This document shows positions 1-5,541 of a stretch of 5,878 bases of DNA, one piece after another. Source of the stretch: Phycisphaeraceae bacterium (GTDB lineage Bacteria > Planctomycetota > Phycisphaerae > Phycisphaerales > Phycisphaeraceae); the NCBI GenBank assembly GCA_029260695.1, contig JAJDCT010000073.1:1-5878 (forward strand). The letters are read 5' to 3'. The position numbers and the translations under genes were made by a program. Numbering within the stretch: position 1 is the stretch's first letter; each line of letters starts with the position of its first letter. The notes beneath the pieces were generated by a model. The model was not told the DNA's origin, ran no database searches, and saw nothing but the letters and a program-made list of their open reading frames with translations.

Positions 1-346
1 TGGCCATGTCTTCTTCGAGCGGTTGGCCGGGCTCATAGTTATCGACGGTGCTGACGATGGGGACACCTTCGGTGTCGGGGTCTGCTGGGAAAGCTTTGAA
101 AGCTCGGAGGTAGACATCCGCGGCGTTCTTGCCCTCGGGCATTTCGTACCAGGCGTCGAGTTCTGCCAGGTCGATGGGGTATCCCGATTCGCGGATCGCC
201 TCGATCCGCTGGTTCAGTGCCCGGTAGGCGACGACGCGGTACAGGACGAAGACCGCCAGGAGGGACAGGGCCATCGCTGAGAGGAGTTTGATCCAGAAGA
301 CCTTGCGGGACCGGGCGGGGTCGGGTGGTTGTGTGTGGTGGGTCAT
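1..346 (-). CDS. N-terminally membrane-anchored hypothetical protein (partial, 3' end beyond window)
   Basis: The reading frame is open from an ATG at 346 to the left edge, giving 115 residues with no stop. A GGAA (353-356 read on the minus strand) sits 6 bases upstream as a Shine-Dalgarno-like site and supports this start. Residues 1-15 are polar with basic residues just before one hydrophobic helix at about 16-36, so the protein is probably anchored with the rest outside the cytoplasm. After the helix comes an amphipathic stretch (about 41-53), then 'GYPIDLAELDAWY' (55-67) and 'EGKNAADVYLRAF' (71-83). From memory this pattern is common in uncharacterised planctomycete proteins with a TM helix and a large extracytoplasmic part, but no function is known to me. 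There is no lipobox and no obvious signal-peptidase site. The gene is divergent from the E2 gene and shares the 347-508 promoter region with it. The reading frame is secure; the function is unknown. Confidence 0.8.
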   Translation of the reverse strand, partial: MTHHTQPPDPARSRKVFWIKLLSAMALSLLAVFVLYRVVAYRALNQRIEAIRESGYPIDLAELDAWYEMPEGKNAADVYLRAFKAFPADPDTEGVPIVSTVDNYEPGQPLEEDMA

Positions 347-508
347 GTGGGGTTCCGGAACAGGCTTGGGACAGGGGGATTTATAGGTGGCTGGTGTCCA
401 TGATAAGGACGTAGCCGGGTCTTGGCGCTTGCAGCGTGACGGCGGGGACGGTGGGGTTTAAGATAGGGCTCCGCACGACAGAGATCAGCCAAACAGGAGC
501 CCACACGG
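347..508. promoter_or_regulatory. divergent promoter region between the membrane protein and E2 genes
   Basis: This 162-base gap separates two genes that are transcribed away from each other, so it must hold both promoters unless one is read from outside. For the minus-strand gene, TATAAA (380-385 read on the minus strand) is a good -10 match about 34 bases before the ATG, but no convincing -35 lies at the right distance. For the E2 gene, GTGACG (436-441) and TAAGAT (459-464) match the sigma-70 consensus at 4 of 6 positions each, with a 17-base spacer, and would give a leader of about 38 bases. The assignments rest on eye matching to a consensus that may not apply well in this phylum. Confidence 0.35.
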
Positions 509-1873
509 ATGCCCATCGAAATCACCATGCCGCGCCTCTCGGACACGATGGAGGAAGGGACGCTGGTCAAGTGGCGGGTCAAGGCTGGGGACGAAGTCGC
601 GTCGGGGGACCACTTGGCGGACGTCGAGACGGACAAAGCGACGATGGAGCTTCAGGCCTTCGACGACGGTCGTGTGGCTGTTCTGGCGGTCCAGGAGGGC
701 GATACCGTGCCCGTGGGGAGCCTGATCCTGATGCTGGCAGAGGACGGGGAATCGCTGGAGGATGCCGCTGGGGCGGTGCAGGGTGCGTCAGCGGGCTCGG
801 GGTCCGGTACAACTGAGGCGGCATCTGGGGGTGTGGCGGTGGCTGCTCCGCCTGCGACGGATACGGCTTCAGCAGCGTCGGCAGCGGCCGGGGCGGCGGG
901 TGGATCGGGTGGTGGTGCATCCGGGGGCAGGGGCGGTCGTCAGCGGGTCAGCCCGGTGGCGCGGAAGATCGCCGAAGAAAACGGGGTCGACCTATCAGGC
1001 ATTGTCGGCACCGGGCCGGACGGACGGGTCATCAAGCGTGACGTATTGGCGGTGGTGGAAGGTGGCGCTTCGGCGTCTGCTTCTGCAACCCCCACGCCCG
1101 CCGCGCAGGCGCAGTCGCCTTCGACACCTATCCAATCCACTCCAAGCACACCGGCATCACCTGTCGGCCAACTCGAAGCGAAAACCATCACACTCTCTGG
1201 GATGCGCAAGACCATCGCGCGTCGGCTGGTTGAATCTAAAACAACCGTGCCACACTTCCAGGTGACGGTGTCGATCAACATGGACCCGCTTTTGGAGCTA
1301 CGCAAAACACTCAACGCCCAGCTCGAATCGCAGGGGGTGAAGCTGTCGGTCAACGATTTTATCACCCGGGCTACGGCGTTGTCGTGCGTGAGTCACCCGG
1401 TGGCGAACAGTTCGTGGGCCGGGGACACGATCATCCAGCACGGGACGGTGAATGTGGGGATCGCGGTGTCGTTGCCAGAGGAGCGAGGCGGCGGGCTGGT
1501 CGTCCCCGTGATCCGCGACGCGCAGAACAAGGGCCTGAGGCTGATCAGCGAGGACACCAAGCGGTTAGCGAAAAAGGCGCGTGACACCGGGTTGAGCCCC
1601 GAGGAGATGGCGGACGGGACGATCACGTTGAGCAACCTGGGGATGTTCGGCGTGGATCAGTTCACCGCGATCATCAACCCGCCGCAGGCCGTGATCCTGG
1701 CGGTGGGCGGCGCGATCCAGAAGCCGGTGGTGCGTGACGGGCAGATCGTGATCGGCCACGAGATGTGTGTGACCCTGTCGGGCGATCACCGCACGATCGA
1801 CGGCGCTCAGGGGGCGGAATACCTAGGCACATTCAAGCAACTCATCGAGAACCCCGCGGCGCTGCTGATCTGA
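509..1873 (+). CDS. pdhC: dihydrolipoamide acetyltransferase, E2 component of pyruvate dehydrogenase complex
   Basis: This 454-residue protein should form the cytoplasmic core of pyruvate dehydrogenase: it takes the acetyl group from E1 on a swinging lipoyl arm and passes it to CoA, making acetyl-CoA (EC 2.3.1.12). One lipoyl domain spans residues 1-80, with the lipoylated lysine K43 in 'ETDKA'. An Ala/Gly/Ser-rich linker (83-143) leads to the peripheral subunit-binding domain (146-184, 'RVSPVARKIAEENGVDL'). A Pro/Ser/Thr/Ala linker (186-220) follows, then the catalytic domain (225-454), with the active-site motif D426-H427-R-T-I-D431-G. The 'SNLGMFGVDQFTAIINPPQ' segment (375-393) matches acetyl-transferring E2s, including the mitochondrial type, better than the 2-oxoglutarate or branched-chain types. 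AGGAG at 495-499, 9 bases upstream, supports the ATG. E1 and E3 genes are not adjacent, so the partners must lie elsewhere. The equivalent symbol aceF is also used. Confidence 0.95.
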   Translation: MPIEITMPRLSDTMEEGTLVKWRVKAGDEVASGDHLADVETDKATMELQAFDDGRVAVLAVQEGDTVPVGSLILMLAEDGESLEDAAGAVQGASAGSGSGTTEAASGGVAVAAPPATDTASAASAAAGAAGGSGGGASGGRGGRQRVSPVARKIAEENGVDLSGIVGTGPDGRVIKRDVLAVVEGGASASASATPTPAAQAQSPSTPIQSTPSTPASPVGQLEAKTITLSGMRKTIARRLVESKTTVPHFQVTVSINMDPLLELRKTLNAQLESQGVKLSVNDFITRATALSCVSHPVANSSWAGDTIIQHGTVNVGIAVSLPEERGGGLVVPVIRDAQNKGLRLISEDTKRLAKKARDTGLSPEEMADGTITLSNLGMFGVDQFTAIINPPQAVILAVGGAIQKPVVRDGQIVIGHEMCVTLSGDHRTIDGAQGAEYLGTFKQLIENPAALLI

Positions 1874-1970
1874 ATCGGGCCGTGGCCGGCCCGGCTAAAC
1901 GGGGGCGGCTAGTGCACATGGACCCCAGGTGGCGCGTTCTCGTGATAGCCCTGCGTGAATAGGCGGGGTT

Positions 1971-1990
1971 CCGCGGATATCCATCCGCGG
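1971..1990. terminator. perfect 8-bp hairpin between convergent genes, possible bidirectional terminator
   Basis: CCGCGGAT (1971-1978) and ATCCGCGG (1983-1990) are exact reverse complements around a 4-base loop. The hairpin lies between the ends of the plus-strand E2 gene and the minus-strand methyltransferase gene, where a shared terminator would be expected. Neither side carries a T-run, so it is not a classical Rho-independent terminator. It could still block transcription or protect the 3' end of the E2 message. A weaker 6-bp stem, CGGGCC/GGCCCG (1876-1881 with 1888-1893), sits directly after the E2 stop codon, also without a T-run. Confidence 0.4.
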
Positions 1991-2072
1991 CTGTCAAGAA
2001 CAGACACGCTATAACTGGTGTAGAGATGCTCTAAACGATTATGCGTGGTTATTCGGTGCTTGGCTCGGCACG

Positions 2073-2843
2073 TCAAGCGGCGTCTTCGTGGTCAGCGATC
2101 ACCCCCGCCAGGGCGGGTGGTTCACTCATGCGGGACAGCTTCAAGACGACGGGAGAACCCAACGCTTGGGTCAGGCCGAAGGTGTTACAGGCGGATTCCA
2201 GCGTGGCGGAGAGTTTGGGCATATTCAATGTACGGTGAACGACCATCGGCCAAAAGAACTGCCTCTGCCTGCCGTCGGGCGCGAAACCCAGAGGCAGGCA
2301 GGTGTCGCCGATGACCTTCGTGGTGAAACAAGTGTAATGGCGTGTGTTGCCTTCGATCGCTTTCTTCTGGCCGAACAGGAGGCGTTCGCAGCGGTTGACG
2401 CTGACCTGTGAGGGGTAGTCGACGATGACACTGTGTCGGGCGACACGGGTGAGCTCGTTGAGGAAGCGTGGCCAGTTTTTAAGGTGAGCCATCAGCCGTA
2501 GCGCGATGACGGTGTCGAACGAGCGGTCGGGGTAAGGCAGGTTCAGCAGGTCGCCGACCTGGAACGCGCATCGGGCGGGCTCGATGAAAGGTTTGATCCG
2601 GTGGGCGCATTGGGGGTCGCTGCCCATGACGGTGACGTCGTAGTCGTGGTCCAGGAGTGAGCCGGTGAGTTGGGCGTGGCCCCCGCCGACCTCAAGGACG
2701 CTGCGCCCGGGGCAGGTTTGCAGCATCCGGTAAACGGCGTCCCACTGTTTATCCAATAGCCAGGTGCCGACAGGCCCGGTAAACCGATGGGCGTACGCGT
2801 CGGTCGAAGTCACGATGTCAGGCGTTTCTCGGTGCGTATCCAC
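2073..2843 (-). CDS. class I SAM-dependent methyltransferase
   Basis: The protein has 256 residues and starts with GTG, supported by GGAG (2851-2854 read on the minus strand) 7 bases upstream. It is a Rossmann-fold methyltransferase of the Methyltransf_11/25 type. Motif I, which binds SAM, is 'VLEVGGGHAQLTGSL' (49-63). D76 in 'GSDPQ' is a candidate for the acidic residue after strand 2 that contacts the ribose. 'VGDLLNLPYPDRSFDTVIAL' (96-115) covers the adenine-contacting Asp (D98) and the post-motif region, and 'ELTRVARHSVIVDYPS' (130-145) is the typical strand 5 region. The C-terminal half (about 150-240, with 'NTRHYTCFT', 'FFWPMVVHR' and 'LGSPVVLKLSR') probably forms the substrate side. 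The substrate cannot be read from the sequence; small molecules and lipid or glycan intermediates are possible. No signal peptide or TM helix is seen. The gene lies 109 bases downstream of the HDOD-GGDEF gene on the same strand and may be co-transcribed with it, though the gap is long for translational coupling. Confidence 0.88.
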   Translation of the reverse strand: MDTHRETPDIVTSTDAYAHRFTGPVGTWLLDKQWDAVYRMLQTCPGRSVLEVGGGHAQLTGSLLDHDYDVTVMGSDPQCAHRIKPFIEPARCAFQVGDLLNLPYPDRSFDTVIALRLMAHLKNWPRFLNELTRVARHSVIVDYPSQVSVNRCERLLFGQKKAIEGNTRHYTCFTTKVIGDTCLPLGFAPDGRQRQFFWPMVVHRTLNMPKLSATLESACNTFGLTQALGSPVVLKLSRMSEPPALAGVIADHEDAA

Positions 2844-2850
2844 CGGGAGG

Positions 2851-2854
2851 CTCC
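2851..2854 (-). promoter_or_regulatory. ribosome binding site GGAG for the GTG start of the methyltransferase
   Basis: Read on the minus strand, GGAG stands 7 bases before the GTG at 2843. No ATG begins the frame near this point, and the next in-frame candidate, a GTG at residue 11, is close to the fold. The spacing therefore decides for the GTG at 2843. Confidence 0.55.
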
Positions 2855-2952
2855 GTGCGCCTGTCTGGGCGAGAACTTTGGGTCCGTTACGTCATGACAC
2901 GATTTTCAAGACACCAAATACACATTTGAGGTAGAAGGGGTATTCGGCCGCC

Positions 2953-4497
2953 TCAGGAAGCTTTTTGTTGGCCCGGGAACTGAGTAAAAGTGATCCCCCC
3001 GGGGCCCAAACGTTTGCTGGCATACATCGCTTCATCGGCGGCGGTGAGCAAGTCCGAGACCAAGGTCTTGCCTGTGGGTTTCTCGCAGGTCGCGGCCCCG
3101 ATACTGAACCCGACACTCGCGTGCTTGCCATCACCGAGTTGAACCGTTTGGCCGAGGCAAGCCTTGGCGACACGTTCCACGATCTTCTTCGCGATTTCCT
3201 GATCGACGTTGATCTGGAGGATGGCGAACTCATCGCCGCCGAGTCGGCCGATCAAGTCGCTTGAATCGATATTGCTTCGCAAGAGCCTGGCGACCTCGGT
3301 GAGGATCAGGTCGCCGGCATCGTGGCCGTGTGTGTCGTTGACCTGCTTGAACCCGTCCAGGTCAATCACGACGGCGCAGACCGGCAGGCCACGTTCCACA
3401 GCCGTGCGCAGCCGGCGTTCACCCAGACGGTCGAAGCCCCGACGGTTTAGGATCTGCGTGAGAGGATCGGTCATCGCCTCGAATTGCAGCGCGCTAACTT
3501 GCTCGTGTTTCTGTGTGAGCAGGCTCTCCATCTCGCATAGTTTGCGGACCATTCCGGCGGTGTCGGCGTCGACCTCGCCGAGAATCCTTGCCCTGGCGGC
3601 GGCGTCGATGCGGACGGAAGGCGCGCTGCCGTGGACGTCCCTGGCGGCCTGGACCGCGGCGCGGATCAGGTCATCGATGGAATCGTGTTCGTTCGAAAGA
3701 AACTGCCCGTGGACCGCGGTCAGCCACTCCATCCGATCGGGCGTCATGGGCTCGCCGTCGTGAGGCAGCATCCCGGCGATCAGGTTCCCGAGGTCTGCGG
3801 CAGAGGCGTCGGTCTGTGTGAGCACGTGTTGATGGTGGCCGAGCACTTGTTCGCAAAGCAGCGGCGAGGCGTTCCACTTCGTCAGCAGATGGTTACCGAC
3901 GACGGCGTGATCGGTGCCAAAGTGCTCTTGCTCGAGTTGGTATAGCGGCTTGGCGGTCATGTGGCCCACATTGAGGTCATGGTAGAACCCCGGGTCGACC
4001 GTCCAGAGGGCCGAGAGCCCGACATCCTGGATCAGGCCCAGGGTGTAGGCGCTATGGGCTTGTTGTGGGTCGATCGGCTTGGCGACGAGGCAGGCGAGGT
4101 GGGCTTTCTCGAGGCTGTTGACCCACAATCGGTGGGCGACCTCGGGGTCCATGTCGGCGTCGTTTGCCATCATGTGCAGCGCAAACGCCATCGCGATCGA
4201 GCGTGCCCGGCCGGCGCCCATGTGCAGGACCGCGCGGTGGATATCGCTGATCTCGCCGACCACCCCGATCGCTGCGGAGTTGGTCACGCTCATGACACGG
4301 GCCGCTAATGCCGGGGATTGTTTTAATGCGAAGGTGACTTTATCCGGGTCGTCTGCCGGGGCTTCGAGGATCGCCATCAACGGACCCGGTTGGACATCCA
4401 GCCGGCCGATTTTTTTGAGGACCGCCCCGCCGAGGCTCCGCGAGTGTCCGCCATCGGGGCCGTCGTGGGGCCGATCAGACTCTTCACCGGTTGCCAT
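2953..4497 (-). CDS. HDOD domain-GGDEF domain protein, probable diguanylate cyclase
   Basis: This cytoplasmic signalling protein is 514 residues long from the ATG at 4497. An HDOD domain spans about 29-235: 'SPALAARVMSVTNSA' (61-75), 'GTDHAVVGNHLLTKW' (194-208) and 'HH' (221-222). A probable coiled-coil linker (about 310-340) leads to a C-terminal GGDEF domain (about 341-505). That domain has 'TDPLTQILNRRGFD' (343-356), D379 and 'NDTHGHDAGD' (387-396) for metal and GTP, and the signature G420-G-D-E-F424. The cyclase site looks intact, so the protein should make cyclic di-GMP from two GTP. The inhibitory I-site RxxD is replaced by 'DSSD' (411-414), so product inhibition at that site is unlikely. 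In the HDOD domain the usual 'HS' reads N127-S and the usual 'LHDIG' reads 'IQDVG' (Q157), which suggests a binding or regulatory role without hydrolase activity. A GTG start at 4515 would add 6 residues; the ATG has the better ribosome site (AGGA, 9 bases upstream). No membrane segment or receiver domain is present, so the input signal is unknown. Confidence 0.9.
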   Translation of the reverse strand: MATGEESDRPHDGPDGGHSRSLGGAVLKKIGRLDVQPGPLMAILEAPADDPDKVTFALKQSPALAARVMSVTNSAAIGVVGEISDIHRAVLHMGAGRARSIAMAFALHMMANDADMDPEVAHRLWVNSLEKAHLACLVAKPIDPQQAHSAYTLGLIQDVGLSALWTVDPGFYHDLNVGHMTAKPLYQLEQEHFGTDHAVVGNHLLTKWNASPLLCEQVLGHHQHVLTQTDASAADLGNLIAGMLPHDGEPMTPDRMEWLTAVHGQFLSNEHDSIDDLIRAAVQAARDVHGSAPSVRIDAAARARILGEVDADTAGMVRKLCEMESLLTQKHEQVSALQFEAMTDPLTQILNRRGFDRLGERRLRTAVERGLPVCAVVIDLDGFKQVNDTHGHDAGDLILTEVARLLRSNIDSSDLIGRLGGDEFAILQINVDQEIAKKIVERVAKACLGQTVQLGDGKHASVGFSIGAATCEKPTGKTLVSDLLTAADEAMYASKRLGPGGITFTQFPGQQKAS

Positions 4498-4506
4498 AGC
4501 TGGAGT

Positions 4507-4510
4507 TCCT
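4507..4510 (-). promoter_or_regulatory. ribosome binding site AGGA that favours the ATG start of the HDOD-GGDEF gene
   Basis: AGGA read on the minus strand lies 9 bases before the ATG at 4497. The longer GTG start at 4515 has no purine-rich site at a suitable distance. The site would be inside the coding region if the GTG were used. Confidence 0.5.
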
Positions 4511-4523
4511 GTCACTGACCGGT

Positions 4524-4627
4524 GGGTGCCTGTCCAGTCGATTGGTCAGGCGTCTTGAATCACTTCGTCACGTTTCACGATCATATGAGAGCGCGCCTCA
4601 TACTGTAAGATCGACTGGATAGGCCCC
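4524..4627. repeat. long interrupted inverted repeat in the gap upstream of the HDOD-GGDEF gene
   Basis: The core is a perfect 10-bp inverted repeat: TCCAGTCGAT (4533-4542) with ATCGACTGGA (4610-4619). It continues outward past one mismatch (G4532 opposite T4620) into GCCT/AGGC (4528-4531 with 4621-4624). Past a single unpaired T4527 it continues into GGG/CCC (4524-4526 with 4625-4627). That makes 17 Watson-Crick pairs around a 67-base middle. Inside, AGGCG (4548-4552) can pair with CGCCT (4594-4598), or ATGAG (4585-4589) with CTCAT (4597-4601); the two overlap and exclude each other. In plus-strand RNA the mismatch at 4532/4620 and the next inner position 4543/4609 become G-U pairs; in minus-strand RNA both are A-C mismatches. 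No target-site duplication was seen at its ends. Confidence 0.65.
4580..4609 (-). promoter_or_regulatory. candidate sigma-70 promoter for the HDOD-GGDEF gene
   Basis: Read on the minus strand, CTTACA (4604-4609) matches the -35 consensus at 4 of 6 positions. TATGAT (4580-4585) matches the -10 consensus at 5 of 6, and the spacer is 18 bases. Transcription would begin near 4573 and give a leader of about 75 bases before the ATG at 4497. The promoter lies inside the long inverted repeat, so its transcript would contain only one of the two arms. This rests on consensus matching alone. Confidence 0.4.
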
Positions 4628-4675
4628 GGGGTGAAGCCCATTGCCCCAGCGAAAACATACTGTGTTGTGACCAGC

Positions 4676-5392
4676 CTACGCGCCGGCGAAGGCGAGTTCT
4701 TTGGCCTTTACGAGCACCGCCAAGAGCATATCGGACGTCAGCCGGCCGGTGAAGGTGTTGAGCTGACTGGGGTGATAACTACACAGTAACGACGGCGCAG
4801 TCTCAAACGAGAACTTGGCACCGTGTGCGAACGGGAAGCGGCTTAGGCGATCGACGTGGCCCCGTTGGCGATACAGGTTCAATACAGCCCGGTGTGCGAT
4901 CTGGCCCAGCGAAAGCACGACCCGCAGATGAGGCAGGGCTATGAATGTTTGATCGAGGAAGCCGCTGCACGCCGCCAACTCCTGAGTTGTAGGTTTATTG
5001 CCCGGTGGGGCGCAGTGTGCGGCGCTGGTGACGGCGGTGTCGATCAGTCCCAGGCCATCCCCCAAGTCGATCGATTTTGGCTGGTTACATAGGCCCGCAC
5101 GGTGCATCGCGGTGTAAAGGAAGTCTCCGGACCGGTCGCCTGTGAACATCCGACCGGTGCGGTTGGCGCCGTGAGCGCCGGGTGCCAGGCCGACGATCAG
5201 CAGGCGTGCGGAGGCCGCGTCTGCGGGGCTGTCTGGCGTGAAGTTTGGGACGGGCTTGCCCCAGTACGGCTTGTCGTGGTACCGGGCGGTCTTGGTGGCA
5301 GCGACGGCCTTGCAGTGCGTGCGCAGCCGGGGGCACCGCCGACAGTGGATGATCCGGTCATTCAATGCGTCGATCGTCGGTCTGTGAGGCAT
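4676..5392 (-). CDS. uracil-DNA glycosylase, family 5 (UdgB type, iron-sulfur)
   Basis: This 238-residue base-excision repair enzyme should remove uracil, and in this family often other deaminated bases such as hypoxanthine, from DNA. Four cysteines placed for a [4Fe-4S] cluster are C17 and C20 ('CRRCPRL'), C127 ('HCAPPGNKP') and C142. Motif 1 is 'GLAPGAHGANRTGRMFTGD' (68-86); it lacks the polar residue found at the 'GxDP' position of classical UDGs, which is typical of family 5. 'YWGKPVP' (43-49) and motif 3, 'SYHPSQLNTFTGRLT' (205-219) with H207, are also family hallmarks. Length and layout agree with full-length UdgB proteins. The ATG at 5392 places the first Cys pair at the usual distance from the N-terminus, although no clear Shine-Dalgarno sequence precedes it. 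It is first of the three minus-strand genes, with about 180 bases to the next start, so it is probably its own unit. It is divergent from the edge gene at 5542. Confidence 0.93.
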   Translation of the reverse strand: MPHRPTIDALNDRIIHCRRCPRLRTHCKAVAATKTARYHDKPYWGKPVPNFTPDSPADAASARLLIVGLAPGAHGANRTGRMFTGDRSGDFLYTAMHRAGLCNQPKSIDLGDGLGLIDTAVTSAAHCAPPGNKPTTQELAACSGFLDQTFIALPHLRVVLSLGQIAHRAVLNLYRQRGHVDRLSRFPFAHGAKFSFETAPSLLCSYHPSQLNTFTGRLTSDMLLAVLVKAKELAFAGA

Positions 5393-5541
5393 GAGCAGGT
5401 TTCAACGGTGGTGCACGTCTTAACGATCACGCGGCAAACGACGCCAACAGTATTGGCTCGGATCGTATTATCGGTATTCCTAATTAACCTGCACAGATTA
5501 ACAACCGACGATACACGCATCAGGCCTTCCCGAGAGTGTGT
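5393..5541. promoter_or_regulatory. AT-rich divergent promoter region between UDG and the pseudopilin-like gene
   Basis: This 149-base gap is visibly richer in A and T (about 5450-5505) than the flanking genes, as expected for a two-way promoter. GATAAT (5467-5472 read on the minus strand) is a 5-of-6 match for a -10 of the UDG gene, with only a weak -35 (TGTGCA, 3 of 6). On the plus strand TTGGCT (5453-5458) with TATTCC (5475-5480, 16-base spacer) is a weak pair for the gene at 5542. The region also holds two copies of ATTAAC (5483-5488 and 5497-5502) and three of GTATT (5450, 5465, 5474), possible protein-binding repeats. No RNA gene was recognised. Confidence 0.3.

Noticed and set aside
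23..280. An 85-codon plus-strand frame at the left end
   Set aside because: It is the complement of the membrane-anchored protein at 1-346, which has a plausible ribosome site, a TM helix and sensible composition.
436..816. A 126-codon plus-strand frame overlapping the start of the E2 gene
   Set aside because: It is Gly/Arg-rich out-of-frame translation of the lipoyl domain and linker region, with no ribosome site or recognisable domain.
2056..2071. A terminator just after the methyltransferase stop codon (GTGC/GCAC)
   Set aside because: A 4-bp stem with an 8-base loop and no T-run is expected by chance.
2891..2898. Palindrome GTCATGAC upstream of the methyltransferase gene
   Set aside because: A single 8-base palindrome with no second copy or well-placed promoter is not enough to call an operator.
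4524..4627. The inverted repeat as a MITE or insertion sequence remnant
   Set aside because: No target-site duplication flanks the arms, no transposase fragment is nearby, and no second copy is in the window. A repeat family remains possible but is unsupported here.
4498..4675. A cyclic di-GMP (GEMM) riboswitch in front of the GGDEF gene
   Set aside because: The leader region was read on the minus strand for the conserved GEMM core and it is not there. The inverted repeat alone does not make a riboswitch.
4620..4675. An intrinsic terminator after the UDG stop codon
   Set aside because: Only short stems (such as AACA/TGTT around 4660, or GGGG/CCCC near 4630-4646) can be drawn, with no stable GC stem followed by a T-run.
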